A stretch of 64,000 nt of DNA, taken from positions 35,367 through 99,366 of the forward strand of contig NZ_JACJPF010000034.1 of assembly GCF_014695915.1 (NCBI RefSeq). The letters run 5' to 3'. The notes beneath the pieces were generated by a model. That model was not told the DNA's origin. It saw nothing but the letters and a program-made list of their open reading frames with translations, and did not search any database. The position numbers were made by a program, and so were the translations under genes. Every line of letters begins with the position of its first letter. Position 1 is the stretch's first letter. Shown in pieces: positions 1-8,277 of this stretch. The DNA is from Trichocoleus sp. FACHB-40 (GTDB taxonomy: Bacteria > Cyanobacteriota > Cyanobacteriia > Cyanobacteriales > FACHB-T130).

Positions 1-570
1 AAACGCCTCGCCTGTCGCTGCGGAAACTCCCTTAGTCACCTCGATGAGGGCGGCATCCATCTGAGCAATTTTGCGAGCTGCCAGCCGCAACTCTAACTCA
101 TCAACCACTATAGCCGCTAGGTCGGTAAGGCTTGCTCGCTGCTCGGCACTCAGTTCATGGCGCGGCTTGCTGTCAAGAAGACACAAAGTGCCAAGATTAT
201 AGCCATCCTTGTCGATCAGTGGCGCGCCGGCATAGAAGCGAAGGCCCGGTTCGCTAAGCGCAAAGGGCATACAAGCGAAGCGTGGGTCTTTTCTGGTATC
301 CGGAACGACTAAAACATCGTCACACAAAACTGCGAAGCTACAAATTGTTGATTCGCGACTGACTTCGCGAGACTCAAAGCCATAGGAGGATTTAAACCAG
401 GCTCGAAATTCGTCAACTAAGGAAACCAGGGTAGTTGGCACGTCAAAAAGACGTGCCGCGAGAGCTGTGATGCGGTCGAAGCTCTCTTCAGGAGGTGTAT
501 CGAGGATATTGTATCGCCGCAGTGCCTCTAGGCGTTGTACTTCGTTGGGCGAGATAGGCGCAGTGGTCAA
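1..570 (-). CDS. GAF-domain sensor protein, N-terminal part (cut by window edge)
   Basis: The frame is open from position 570 to the left edge, giving 190 codons with no stop. I translated it by hand. It starts with TTG at 570, preceded by GGAGG five bases upstream. The N-terminus contains RLEALRRYNILDTPPE and then a complete GAF fold ending near FYAGAPLIDKDGYNLGTLCLLD. This is the usual opening of cyanobacterial GAF-containing histidine kinases, hybrid kinases or diguanylate cyclases. After the GAF domain the protein continues as a helix (RLAARKIAQMD) leading towards an output domain outside the window, so the output cannot be named. GAF domains of this group sense small ligands or redox state; the ligand is unknown. 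No membrane segment is seen in this part. I am confident of the GAF domain and of the TTG start, but not of the protein class. Confidence 0.85.
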   Translation of the reverse strand, partial: MTTAPISPNEVQRLEALRRYNILDTPPEESFDRITALAARLFDVPTTLVSLVDEFRAWFKSSYGFESREVSRESTICSFAVLCDDVLVVPDTRKDPRFACMPFALSEPGLRFYAGAPLIDKDGYNLGTLCLLDSKPRHELSAEQRASLTDLAAIVVDELELRLAARKIAQMDAALIEVTKGVSAATGEAF

Positions 571-1146
571 TATTACCTCCAGAAGACACTCCTGAAATAC
601 AGTTGCGACTATGATAGTTTGGCGCTTACCTGTGGAAGAGTATCGTATTTAGACTTAATTGAATTTTATGGCATTCTCAAGTCAAACGGAGTAATTAATC
701 ACAATCAAGGCACTATATACATTAATTTTTGGCGCTATTAGAAAATTCTCTGGTGCGATCGCGTTCTTTTCCCCAACTCCGGAGGAACATACTTGACATG
801 AGCCACGCCTAAAGGAAAAAGATACTTTTGGAGAAATTGGCTCAACTTATGTCCCCAGAAACGGCAATTATCCGGTGGAAACGACTAGGTGCGGTATATG
901 GTTTGCTGTTGCTAATGGTTTATTGTGGCATCCAGGGAGCAGCCATCAGGGACACTCAAGCTAAGAAAGCGCCACAAGGCGTAAACCAAGATGCGATCGC
1001 GAAGCGTATGCGCGTTAGCGCTACTCGCGCCTGATCCGGCTGGAAAATTACCCTTGACTATCCTCAACTGAAATCCATAATAGATCGAGTATTATCTGTT
1101 GAATAACTATTCACAGTCTGGGTCAAGACGGAAAGGTTGAGGTGGC
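571..1146. other. Gene-poor interval with one doubtful small ORF
   Basis: This 576-base stretch separates the divergent GAF and bestrophin genes, so it should hold promoters for both. The left half is AT-rich and non-coding. Around 991-1030 lies a HIP1-centred stretch (GATGCGATCGCGAAGCG followed by GCGC-rich sequence) resembling short dispersed repeats of cyanobacteria. I see no clear promoter boxes. Confidence 0.5.
828..1034 (+). CDS. Doubtful small membrane protein
   Basis: A 68-codon frame begins at TTG 828; the only ATG choice is 849. From the ATG it would encode about 61 residues with one hydrophobic segment (GAVYGLLLLMVYCGIQGA) and a basic, HIP1-derived tail. There is no convincing ribosome-binding site, and I recognise no family. 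The last third is made of the HIP1-rich repeat, which argues for an accidental frame or a gene whose end was replaced by a repeat. It is kept because the hydrophobic segment is well formed and the neighbouring interval is otherwise empty. Confidence 0.2.
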   Translation: MEKLAQLMSPETAIIRWKRLGAVYGLLLLMVYCGIQGAAIRDTQAKKAPQGVNQDAIAKRMRVSATRA

Positions 1147-2067
1147 ATGGATCGGGAAAAAGAGAAATGGTTTCAAGTTGCTTTGCGACTTCGAGGTTCG
1201 GTAATTTCAGCAGTTTTACCTAGAGTAATATTGTGTGGAGCATTTGGTTTTTTTGTTGCCCTACTTCACAAATTTGGAGTATCGGTATCAATGCCGTTTC
1301 TGAGTGCATTAATCCCCAATATTGTCTTAGGCTTATTACTGGTTTTCCGAACAAATACAGCTTATGAGCGATTTTGGGAAGGTCGCAAAGCTTGGGGTAG
1401 CATAGTTAACAGTGTCCGTAACCTATCTCGTCAAATTTGGGTATCGATTGACGAAAAGGAACCAAAAGATAGAGAGAACAAAATTTCCGCCCTGCGATTA
1501 TTGATTGCTTTTGCGATCGCTACTAAGTTGCATCTCAGAGCGGAGCCTGTAAACAGCGAGTTAGAACCATTTATGTCACAATCTCGCTATTTTAAGCTAA
1601 AAACGATGAACAATCCACCGCTAGAGGTTGCCTTCTGGATTGGAGATTATCTACAGGATCAGTATAAGCATAAACACCTCAATGCTCACCAGTTAACTGC
1701 TCTACAAAGTTTGATAAATATCTTAGTAGACAATTTAGGAGCCTGCGAACGCATTCTTAGAACACCTATTCCTATTGCTTATGCTATCCATTTGAAGCAG
1801 TTGTTGTTGCTTTATTGTTTAGCATTGCCATTTCAAATGGTTAGAGATTTAACTTGGTGGACTGGGCCAATTGTTGCTTTGATTAGTTTCACTTTGTTTG
1901 GTATTGAAGAGATTGGCATTGAAATTGAAAATCCTTTTGGTCACGATGCTAACGACTTGCCCTTGGATGCGATTTGTGCAACAATGAAACGAAATATTGA
2001 AGATTTAATCTCGCTTGCTCCCAGCGTTCGCGATTGGAACAAAACAGGAATAGAGCAAATGGAATAG
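1147..2067 (+). CDS. Bestrophin-like (UPF0187/RFP-TM) anion channel
   Basis: This 306-residue protein matches bacterial bestrophin homologues. Two N-terminal hydrophobic segments (about residues 22-45 and 48-66) are followed by the family signature RTNTAYERFWEGRKAWG at about 68-84. Long amphipathic helices follow, then two more membrane segments (about 218-235 and 240-258), and after them the conserved EIGIEIENPFG motif near 255-265. Family members form pentameric chloride/bicarbonate channels; in cyanobacteria and plastids some act in thylakoid membranes on ion balance or carbon supply. Length is typical (about 300). The ATG start has GAGG four bases upstream. The gene ends in a hairpin made of two HIP1 octamers, and a decayed HPP-family membrane gene lies downstream. 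Family assignment is secure; ion selectivity and membrane location are inferred. Confidence 0.9.
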   Translation: MDREKEKWFQVALRLRGSVISAVLPRVILCGAFGFFVALLHKFGVSVSMPFLSALIPNIVLGLLLVFRTNTAYERFWEGRKAWGSIVNSVRNLSRQIWVSIDEKEPKDRENKISALRLLIAFAIATKLHLRAEPVNSELEPFMSQSRYFKLKTMNNPPLEVAFWIGDYLQDQYKHKHLNAHQLTALQSLINILVDNLGACERILRTPIPIAYAIHLKQLLLLYCLALPFQMVRDLTWWTGPIVALISFTLFGIEEIGIEIENPFGHDANDLPLDAICATMKRNIEDLISLAPSVRDWNKTGIEQME

Positions 2068-2082
2068 GGTACATGAACGATA

Positions 2083-2105
2083 AGCGATCGCATATAGCGA
2101 TCGCT
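2083..2105 (+). terminator. Hairpin built from two HIP1 octamers
   Basis: AGCGATCGC (2083-2091) and GCGATCGCT (2097-2105) form a 9-bp perfect stem with a five-base loop, 16 bases after the bestrophin stop codon. No T-run follows directly, so intrinsic termination is only plausible. Confidence 0.4.
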
Positions 2106-2138
2106 CTAAGTATATATACAAATTTTTTCTATTAGCTA

Positions 2139-2508
2139 ATGTATATTGACGTACAAAAAAGTCTTGAATACCATCTAATAAATAAATTGTGCGAGGGCAG
2201 TACTCGCAGCCAATCTAATGCGTGTTTACCGCACCGATGGCCATTCTTACTGGCGTGGGTAGATGTACAGCTTGGATTCATCCCTTCCGCGAACGGGCAG
2301 CCTTGCTTTGGAGCGCGACCTTGACGATCTTTGCCTGTTAGCCAATGAAATTCATCTGTACTACATCATTCTCTTACATGCTTCTCATCCCCCTGCTGCT
2401 GCTACCACGCTCTTCGTTGCTCTTGGTAGCTTCAAACCAACAGTACACGATGCTCTAACCGTGATTATTGGAGTTTTGATTGTGGCAACAATTGGCGAGC
2501 GACTTTGA
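2139..2508 (+). pseudogene. Remnant of an HPP-family membrane protein
   Basis: The frame 2263-2508 encodes a C-terminal piece that carries the HPP-family signature: HASHPPAAATTLFVALGS followed by a hydrophobic helix ending VIIGVLIVATIGERL. Directly upstream in this frame there is a TAG at 2260. A second frame (about 2222-2340) reads as a short coding-like stretch beginning VFTAPMAILTGVG and ends in TAG. Intact HPP proteins have four membrane helices and about 160-200 residues; here only the last part is recognisable. In cyanobacteria and plants some HPP proteins are nitrite transporters. I read this as a gene broken by frameshifts. No feature is visible in the following 195 bases apart from HIP1 sites. 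Confidence 0.55.
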
Positions 2509-2703
2509 CGTATTCAACTGGGGAAAGCCAATCCAGATTCGGCATTGAACACACCACAATTCAGGTAGAAACGGATAATTTTATGCCGTATTGCGGCCAA
2601 AAGTCTTGTTGTGAGGAGTGAACATAGACGTAACTATCTTCCCCAGGAAGCGATCGCTTCTTTGAGACAAGGAGAGCTGGGGACGCGATCGCTACACAAG
2701 TAG

Positions 2704-3849
2704 TTAGCAGTAACGAAGACGAGCCATCACCAGACGATTTAAAAAGAAAAAGAACGTCGAGCCACCACCCAGACTGATGAGTTGTCTGGCGATTCCTTGA
2801 ACTTCCTTTTGTCTTCCCACTTTCTCATCTGCTAGATAAATGCCCAACAAGGCATGATTAATCATCTGATGAAAATTTGTATTGGGTAATTGAGCAACAC
2901 TTTCCTTAGCCTTATTAACAAAGTGTGTAAACCGCTCCGTCATTTCATCTTTGTTCTTATAGTAAGAACAAAAATTTAGATCGCCGCCGAGGCTATCTTC
3001 CTCTTGATCTATAAGGTAATCCAGTAAAATATGTAATCCTTGTATCCAGGGAAAATAACCATTTTTTACTTTCTGAATTAATTCTTCTGAACAATCTTCA
3101 TGGGAAGCATAGGCGATAAGACAAAAAATTCCAAGGGTTGAGCCAGCACAGGCCGAAAATTCATACCAGCTCATCTCAGGGAGGTTTTCCTGATGTGATT
3201 TAAACCAAGCTTTTAGACGCGGAATGCGCTCTTCAACTTGCACATGTTTATGAACTTGTAAATCGCAATAATAACTGGCTAATTCATGAAGAGCTGAAGA
3301 TATTTTTGGATAAGCTGGAAGCTGCTTTAATACAGTTTGACAAGTTTTAACCAGTTGTCTTAAATAGCCTCCATCCTCCTGCTCCTTACGAAAACGATAA
3401 TAATTTGTGCATTCTGCTTCTGGAGTTAAGGCATGAAAGATGGATTCATGAAGAGCGCGAAAATCCTTAGGATCGAGTGAGGTACTTCGGTCACACAAAT
3501 TATCTAAATAATCGCTAATTGTTTGATAAGCAACAATAAAACGAATTGTTTCATCGCTGTGGTTTTTAGCTAACAATCCATAGATGGCACCTCCTGCACA
3601 GTGAAACGTTTTTGTCTCGATACTCATTAATGCTTGTTTGCGAAGTTCTGGGTCGGGTATTTGATTGGCTCGTTCTTTCCATTCTCCTAAATAGCGATGA
3701 ACGGCTGGAAGTACATTACGGTAGATTCCTGACATCAACGTCCAGGGGCGAGTCGGAATTTTCATCAACTCAGTCATGGGAATATTTTCCAAATTATTCT
3801 TGTCAAGAAATACCTTGAAGAAGCAGTATTTATGCTCCTTCGGTTTCAC
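2704..3849 (-). CDS. YtpB/DUF2600-like class IB terpene synthase
   Basis: This 381-residue protein resembles DUF2600, the family of Bacillus tetraprenyl-beta-curcumene synthase (YtpB). Two acid-rich motifs sit where the family has them: DYLDNLCDR at residues 113-121 and LLDYLIDQEED at about 275-285. Both are expected to bind Mg2+-diphosphate. The protein is otherwise almost all helical, with a hydrophobic C-terminus (FFFFLNRLVMARL). Length fits the family (about 360-380). The frame starts with GTG at 3849; an internal ATG at 3777 (MTELMKIPTRPW) is a possible alternative because neither has a strong ribosome-binding site. It is transcribed in the same direction as the regulator and kinase genes upstream, 69 bases after the regulator stop. 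The expected substrate is a long-chain prenyl diphosphate; product and pathway are unknown here. Confidence 0.8.
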   Translation of the reverse strand: MKPKEHKYCFFKVFLDKNNLENIPMTELMKIPTRPWTLMSGIYRNVLPAVHRYLGEWKERANQIPDPELRKQALMSIETKTFHCAGGAIYGLLAKNHSDETIRFIVAYQTISDYLDNLCDRSTSLDPKDFRALHESIFHALTPEAECTNYYRFRKEQEDGGYLRQLVKTCQTVLKQLPAYPKISSALHELASYYCDLQVHKHVQVEERIPRLKAWFKSHQENLPEMSWYEFSACAGSTLGIFCLIAYASHEDCSEELIQKVKNGYFPWIQGLHILLDYLIDQEEDSLGGDLNFCSYYKNKDEMTERFTHFVNKAKESVAQLPNTNFHQMINHALLGIYLADEKVGRQKEVQGIARQLISLGGGSTFFFFLNRLVMARLRYC

Positions 3850-3918
3850 TATAAGAGGTTGTAAATGCGATAGCGTCTGCCTAATGGCGTGATAATTATT
3901 TTTTATAATTACCTATTG

Positions 3919-4620
3919 TTAATCTGTTAACAAATCGGGAGAGATAAGTTGTTTTTGGATGGCTAAGACGGCGGCTTGAGTGCGATCGCGCACCTCTAAC
4001 TTCTTCAAGATGGAATGCACATGAACTCTGACAGTACCAGGGGCAATGTAGAGAAGGTCGGCAATTTCCTGATTGCTCCGTCCGGCTGCAATCATTGCCA
4101 AGATTTCCTGTTCGCGCCTTGTGAGCAGATTTTCCGGTATTTGTTCAGCCTGTGATGGGGTAGAAGTAGGTTGTGCGTGCATGAAAGTAGCTTGAATCTC
4201 CGTGGTTGCAGCTTCGTCCCACCAAGAAGCTCCCGCTGCTACAGAACGGATCGCCAGGATGAGAAGTTCTGCCCTAATACCCTTGAGGCAGTAGCCTTTG
4301 ACACCGATTTCAATTAACTTAGCAATCAGAGGTTTTTGGAAACGAGATGTTAAAGCTAGGATGGGTAGCTCTGGGCGTTGCTGCTTAAGTTGTTCACAAG
4401 TCTCAATACCACCAATTCCCGGCAATCCTACATCAAGTAGCACAATATCGAGTGGCTGTTGAAGAGCTAATTCTATAGCTGTCTCACCGTCTTCAACCTC
4501 AGCGACGACTTCAAATCCAGGTTCCTGTTGCAACCGCATAGACAAACCGAGGCGAAACAGTTCGTCATCTTCAACAAGCAAAATCCGTAGTGCATTTAAG
4601 GTCATCTTTACCAAACACAA
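3919..4620 (-). CDS. NarL/FixJ-type response regulator
   Basis: The protein has a receiver domain at about residues 10-125: acidic pair VEDDE, phospho-acceptor Asp in IVLLDVGLPG, a conserved Thr/Ser in ILALTS, and Lys in VKGYCLKG. A LuxR-type helix-turn-helix follows at about 160-222 (LLTRREQEILAMIAAGRSN, then a VRVHVHSILKKLEVRDRTQAA-like recognition region). The frame starts at 4620, but the Met at 4605 (MTLNALRILLVEDD) fits the family N-terminus better. It lies 216 bases downstream of a histidine kinase on the same strand and upstream of the terpene synthase gene. The two are very probably a cognate pair. A hairpin with T-run between them suggests at least partly separate transcripts. Confidence 0.92.
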   Translation of the reverse strand: MCLVKMTLNALRILLVEDDELFRLGLSMRLQQEPGFEVVAEVEDGETAIELALQQPLDIVLLDVGLPGIGGIETCEQLKQQRPELPILALTSRFQKPLIAKLIEIGVKGYCLKGIRAELLILAIRSVAAGASWWDEAATTEIQATFMHAQPTSTPSQAEQIPENLLTRREQEILAMIAAGRSNQEIADLLYIAPGTVRVHVHSILKKLEVRDRTQAAVLAIQKQLISPDLLTD

Positions 4621-4719
4621 GCAGCTAAAGCCGCATACAAAAGCAAAACTAGAAAGGGTGTGCCAAAATCATGCCAAATCACCTTATAAATCTTGCATTA
4701 AAAAGCTTTCGCTTCACAA

Positions 4720-4751
4720 GAAAACAACAGCCGACTCCGGAGCCGGCTGTT
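4720..4751 (-). terminator. Terminator-like hairpin after the histidine kinase
   Basis: On the minus strand AACAGCCGGCTCCGGAG pairs with the following CTCCGGAGTCGGCTGTT; the near-perfect palindrome spans 4726-4751. It is followed by GTTTTCTTG, a T-rich tail. It lies between the kinase stop (4837) and the regulator start, and so would end or attenuate the kinase transcript. Confidence 0.6.
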
Positions 4752-4836
4752 ACGGATGTATTAGGCATGATCTAGCTAACTCTCAATATGAAGCATCGAT
4801 ATGGCGGCTTATTGTCATTTCCATGAAGCTTCTGTG

Positions 4837-5994
4837 TTAACTAATCTCATCCAAGTATGCTGACAATTGTTCTGAGCGTTGATGCACAGGTAATCTGAAT
4901 CCAAACGAAGCACCGCGTTGCGATCGCGAAGTAGCCTCTTTTGAGGAGAAACGATTTTTGCCCCAGACAGTACCGTCGTGGGCTTCAATAAGCTGTCGAG
5001 TTAAGTATAACCCCAGCCCAGACCCCATAGATTGGCGATCGCTATGTCCCTGGTAAAAGCGGTCAAACAAGCGCGGGAGTTCATCCGGTGTTATTCCCCG
5101 CCCATTATCGAGAATCTTCACCACCTGATAGTTAAAGTCAGATTCTAAAAGAATTTCCACTTTACCACCACGAGTGCAATTGTTAATTGCATTCGTCAAC
5201 AAGTTGCTAAAGACTCGTTGTAGTTGTAGTGCATCCCCATTTACCCAGAGAGGGCGAGCGTTGGATTCTCCAAAAGTGAGGTTAATTTCCACTCGGCGCT
5301 TTGCGGCTAACTCTGATACGGTGGCGATCGCTTCCTTAGCTATAGCAACTAGATCAACAGGTGCCAATTTTAATCTGACTCCCTCTGTATCGTTGCGATA
5401 GACATCCAACAGCGTCTCTATTAGCGCAAGTGAGTTCTCGTGACTCCGAGCGATCGCTGAGAACACTTTTTGCTGTGCGGCTGTTACTGCACCATACTTT
5501 TCTTGCTGCAACGAGTTCAATGTCTCAATTGCTCCCAGGAGCGGTGTTTTCAGGTCGTGGGTTAACGTTGACACGAAATCCTCTCGCGCACTAGCTAACT
5601 GCTCTTGTGCCTGTAGCTGCGCTTTATGTCGCGCGATCGCTTCTTCATGACGCAAATTGCGATCGCTCAGCCAACCTGTGACTACAAGTGCCAGCGCCAT
5701 CAGCAAGCGGTTCATCAGGTTTGAGGAGTTCATCCATTCTGCTTTAGGGATAAACAGATTCAGAAGGGTTAACCCTGTTCCCATCACCGTAGCTTGAACT
5801 GTTGCCGAGCGACTCAGCCGTGAAGAAGCCAACAAAATGGGCCCGGTATAGAGGAAACCCAAGGCATAAGGGGGTGGAGTAAAAAAATCTAAGACGATAA
5901 TAATCGCAAATAATCCAACAATCAGCCAGACCCTCGTGAGGTGCTGCTGCTGAAGCCTAGGCATTTTAAAAATTGCTTTTAATCGCTGTAGCAT
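4837..5994 (-). CDS. Membrane-bound sensor histidine kinase
   Basis: The 385-residue protein has a hydrophobic N-terminal sensor of about four helices (residues 22-110) with no large extracytoplasmic domain. A HisKA domain carries the phospho-acceptor His146 in STLTHDLKTP. The HATPase domain has its N-box near NLLTNAINN (about 285), G1 at DNGRGITPDE (about 315) and G2 at GSGLGLYLTRQL (about 342). The compact N-terminal membrane domain suggests sensing within or at the membrane. The ATG at 5994 is the only sensible start. A nested palindrome lies 60-130 bases upstream of it. The partner is the NarL-type regulator immediately downstream. HisKA/LuxR pairings are less usual than HisKA_3/LuxR, which adds mild doubt about the pairing, though the synteny is strong. 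Confidence 0.92.
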   Translation of the reverse strand: MLQRLKAIFKMPRLQQQHLTRVWLIVGLFAIIIVLDFFTPPPYALGFLYTGPILLASSRLSRSATVQATVMGTGLTLLNLFIPKAEWMNSSNLMNRLLMALALVVTGWLSDRNLRHEEAIARHKAQLQAQEQLASAREDFVSTLTHDLKTPLLGAIETLNSLQQEKYGAVTAAQQKVFSAIARSHENSLALIETLLDVYRNDTEGVRLKLAPVDLVAIAKEAIATVSELAAKRRVEINLTFGESNARPLWVNGDALQLQRVFSNLLTNAINNCTRGGKVEILLESDFNYQVVKILDNGRGITPDELPRLFDRFYQGHSDRQSMGSGLGLYLTRQLIEAHDGTVWGKNRFSSKEATSRSQRGASFGFRLPVHQRSEQLSAYLDEIS

Positions 5995-6409
5995 TGCAAG
6001 CCAATTTAATTTGAACTACTAATAGATACATAATAAAAGTAGATTTAATTCTATCTTAGGCAAGAAATATGTGTTTAGTTACTATTTATATCTAGAGATA
6101 TAAATAGCAGCTAAACTGCCTAAACATTATTCTATGCTAAATTTTATATTAATACATTTAGTTCCATCCTAAACGCATAACTATATCTTGATTTTACCGA
6201 TGAGATAAATAATGATTAAGTTATTGAACTTAAAAATAATTTGTTTTCATGAGTTGTTAGATAACTGAAGTAGTAGTCAAAGCTGAGCAACTTACAATCG
6301 TAAGTGCCTAGATATTATTTAAATATGATTAATTATTTCAGTTTACTCCCTTCTCTCTTCAGGATTAAAAACATTTATTGAACAAAATTGATGCTTTTAG
6401 GAGGTATTT
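5995..6409. other. AT-rich divergent intergenic region with nested palindrome
   Basis: This region lies between the divergent kinase (minus) and secreted-protein (plus) genes. It contains a perfect palindrome at 6082-6107, with arms CTATTTATATCT and AGATATAAATAG around a central AG. Flanking it are two further complementary pairs, GTTTAG/CTAAAC (6073-6078, 6111-6116) and TTAGGCA/TGCCTAA (6056-6062, 6117-6123). It could be an operator or a cruciform/hairpin. The rest is AT-rich, with no gene. Confidence 0.55.
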
Positions 6410-7063
6410 ATGCAACCAAATTCAAAGAGTCAAAAACCAGTTGGGTTAGTCGGGGCTATCTGTGGAACCTTACTCATTGGTTTACCAGCAATTCCTTTAG
6501 CGGCATCGGCAATGCCGGTTTCCAAGGTCAACCCCTGCCCTGGTATTTATTACGAAGAACCCTTTAATAGGACACACTTAGCTCCCCAGGGATGTCCGCC
6601 TAATGCTGCTACACAGCGTGTTCAAATAGGTAGGATTTTTAACAGAGCAGTTACCACAGGTCGGGAGGTCTTTATGGAACCTCTGACCCCCGCACCAGCT
6701 CCAGTGGGTGTTATTCAACCGCCTTTACCAGAGACTCGTAGTAATGCAATCGCTGTTGTCACACCTATTAATGGAAAGGTAGATGTGAAACTGAAAAATA
6801 ACACCAACGCGATTATCTCCTATGAAGCAATTGGACATACTCAACGCCGATTTATACAAGGCGGAGAAGAAATTGTCCTGCAAGACTTGCCAACCCCAGT
6901 GACTATCACAACGGTTCGTCAGGATAAAGGGCTAGTGGATGTAGCTCCAATATCCACCTCCCAAACAGGAATGTTAGTGATTTCCTTGGATGAATCGAAA
7001 AATTTAGACGATAACCTGGGCGCACTGAGAATTCAAAGAGATGGTCAAGTCTTTTTGAACTAG
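6410..7063 (+). CDS. Secreted hypothetical protein
   Basis: The 217-residue protein begins with a classical signal peptide: basic start, a hydrophobic stretch VGAICGTLLIGLPAIPLAA, and likely cleavage after the following ASA. The mature part has two Cys residues close to its start (NPCPGIYYEEPF and APQGCPP), possibly forming a disulfide. A Pro/Ala-rich linker follows, and then a beta-rich domain (about 115-215) with the pattern KVDVKLKNNTNAIISYEAIG, which looks like an immunoglobulin-like fold. I recognise no named family, but the layout is like uncharacterised exported proteins of filamentous cyanobacteria. The start is well supported by AGGAGGT five bases before ATG. A lipoprotein gene follows on the same strand 145 bases on; co-transcription is possible. 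Confidence 0.7.
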   Translation: MQPNSKSQKPVGLVGAICGTLLIGLPAIPLAASAMPVSKVNPCPGIYYEEPFNRTHLAPQGCPPNAATQRVQIGRIFNRAVTTGREVFMEPLTPAPAPVGVIQPPLPETRSNAIAVVTPINGKVDVKLKNNTNAIISYEAIGHTQRRFIQGGEEIVLQDLPTPVTITTVRQDKGLVDVAPISTSQTGMLVISLDESKNLDDNLGALRIQRDGQVFLN

Positions 7064-7208
7064 CACAAGTGAAGCTTGTGTGAGCAATTGATAGCGGTTG
7101 AAATAGACGCGATCGCGTCGAAGCAGTAGGAAAAGAACTACTGCACAAAGGGAGCAGGTTCTCCCTCAATAACTACCGATGAATAGAGAATTTAAGGAGA
7201 TTTTTTCA

Positions 7209-8057
7209 ATGAAGAATAGATTTAATGAAGTCCGGGTTGTCAGTTACGCATCTGTCCGTCGTAACGGCTTTGCTCAAGCATTGTCGAACGCCAAAGGAAC
7301 AGCAATCGGCCTGGCGTTCCTTGCTCTGCTTCTTCCGGCTTGCACCACTAACGATCCAAACACAGGTGGCCCTACAGCTCAGACTAACGTTAGTACAGAG
7401 GAAGTTGCTGAAGAAACAAACGAACTCCTTGGCAAAAGTGTAACTGTCAGAAGTGAAGTTGGAGAAAAAGTTGGTGCCAATTCCTTCACAATTACTGATG
7501 AGGAGCTTTTCGGTAATGACAAAGTTCTGGTTATTAATGCTTCAGGAGCGCCCACAGTTCTCCCTGATGACATCGAACTTCAAGTGACAGGAAAGGTTCA
7601 AAAGTTTATAGTTGCTGATGTCGAGAGAGAGTTCAACTTAGACTTAGAACCAGAGGTAGAGGTTGAATACAAAGACAAACCAGTAATCATTGCCCAATCA
7701 ATTGCTTTAGCTCCTAAACCGGGTGAAGTGACCAAAAACCCCAGCGCCTTCTATGGCAAAGTTATTGCTGTGAAAGCTGAAGTCGAAGACATCATCAGTC
7801 CAGCTTCGTTTAGCCTAGATGAGGATAAGCTGACCAGCACCCAAGATTTGCTGGTTTTAAATAGAACCCCAGGCCAAACCATCAACGATGGTCAGGAGGT
7901 TGTCGTAACTGGTGTACTCCGCCCGTTTGTTTTTGCAGACATCGAAAGGGACTACGATTTAAACTGGGATTTGACTGTGCAAAGAAAGCTGGAAGCGGAA
8001 TATAGCCAAAAGCCTGTACTCATTACCAACTCTGTATTCCCAGCAGCAGAAGATTAA
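7209..8057 (+). CDS. Lipoprotein with two tandem OB-like repeats
   Basis: The open frame starts at 7179, but AAGGAGA in front of ATG 7209 decides for the later start (282 residues). A signal peptide ends in a lipobox (LLLPAC), so the protein should be lipid-anchored. Two homologous units follow. Unit one has GKSVTVRSEVGEKVGANSF and ends in FIVADVEREFNLDLEPEVE. Unit two has GKVIAVKAEVEDIISPASF and ends in FVFADIERDYDLNWDLTVQ. Each unit looks like a small beta-barrel with a closing acidic stretch, similar to uncharacterised cyanobacterial OB-like lipoproteins. The internal duplication is clear by eye; function is unknown. A signal-peptide protein lies directly upstream. Confidence 0.75.
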   Translation: MKNRFNEVRVVSYASVRRNGFAQALSNAKGTAIGLAFLALLLPACTTNDPNTGGPTAQTNVSTEEVAEETNELLGKSVTVRSEVGEKVGANSFTITDEELFGNDKVLVINASGAPTVLPDDIELQVTGKVQKFIVADVEREFNLDLEPEVEVEYKDKPVIIAQSIALAPKPGEVTKNPSAFYGKVIAVKAEVEDIISPASFSLDEDKLTSTQDLLVLNRTPGQTINDGQEVVVTGVLRPFVFADIERDYDLNWDLTVQRKLEAEYSQKPVLITNSVFPAAED

Positions 8058-8151
8058 TCCGTGGGCTAAGAATGTAAGAGGAAGCAATTTGCTTTCCTCT
8101 TCATTTTGTGAACTTGATTTTAGTGAAGCGGCTCTCTAAAAGGAGCGATTC

Positions 8152-8277
8152 GTGCTTTGCGATCGCTTCATTAAGGTCACAACAGAGCCTCCTCAGAAAG
8201 TCGCACTGGATGGTGTCATGGGAACAACACCAGTTGAAATTGAGCGCATTCCGGGTAGCTTAACTATCTTCATGCCA
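8152..8277 (+). pseudogene. C-terminal scrap of a diacylglycerol/lipid-kinase-like gene
   Basis: The short frame contains IKVTTEPPQKVALDG, then GTTPVEIERIPGSLTIF. This pattern is the C-terminal beta-hairpin of YegS/BmrU-type lipid kinases, where a Gly-Thr-Thr-Pro turn precedes the final strand. No upstream kinase domain is present and the piece begins at a HIP1 site, so this is a remnant. The frame continues to 8361 without resemblance. Confidence 0.45.

Noticed and set aside
535..741. 68-codon plus-strand frame near the left edge
   Set aside because: It overlaps the start of the minus-strand GAF gene and has no ribosome-binding site or family resemblance.
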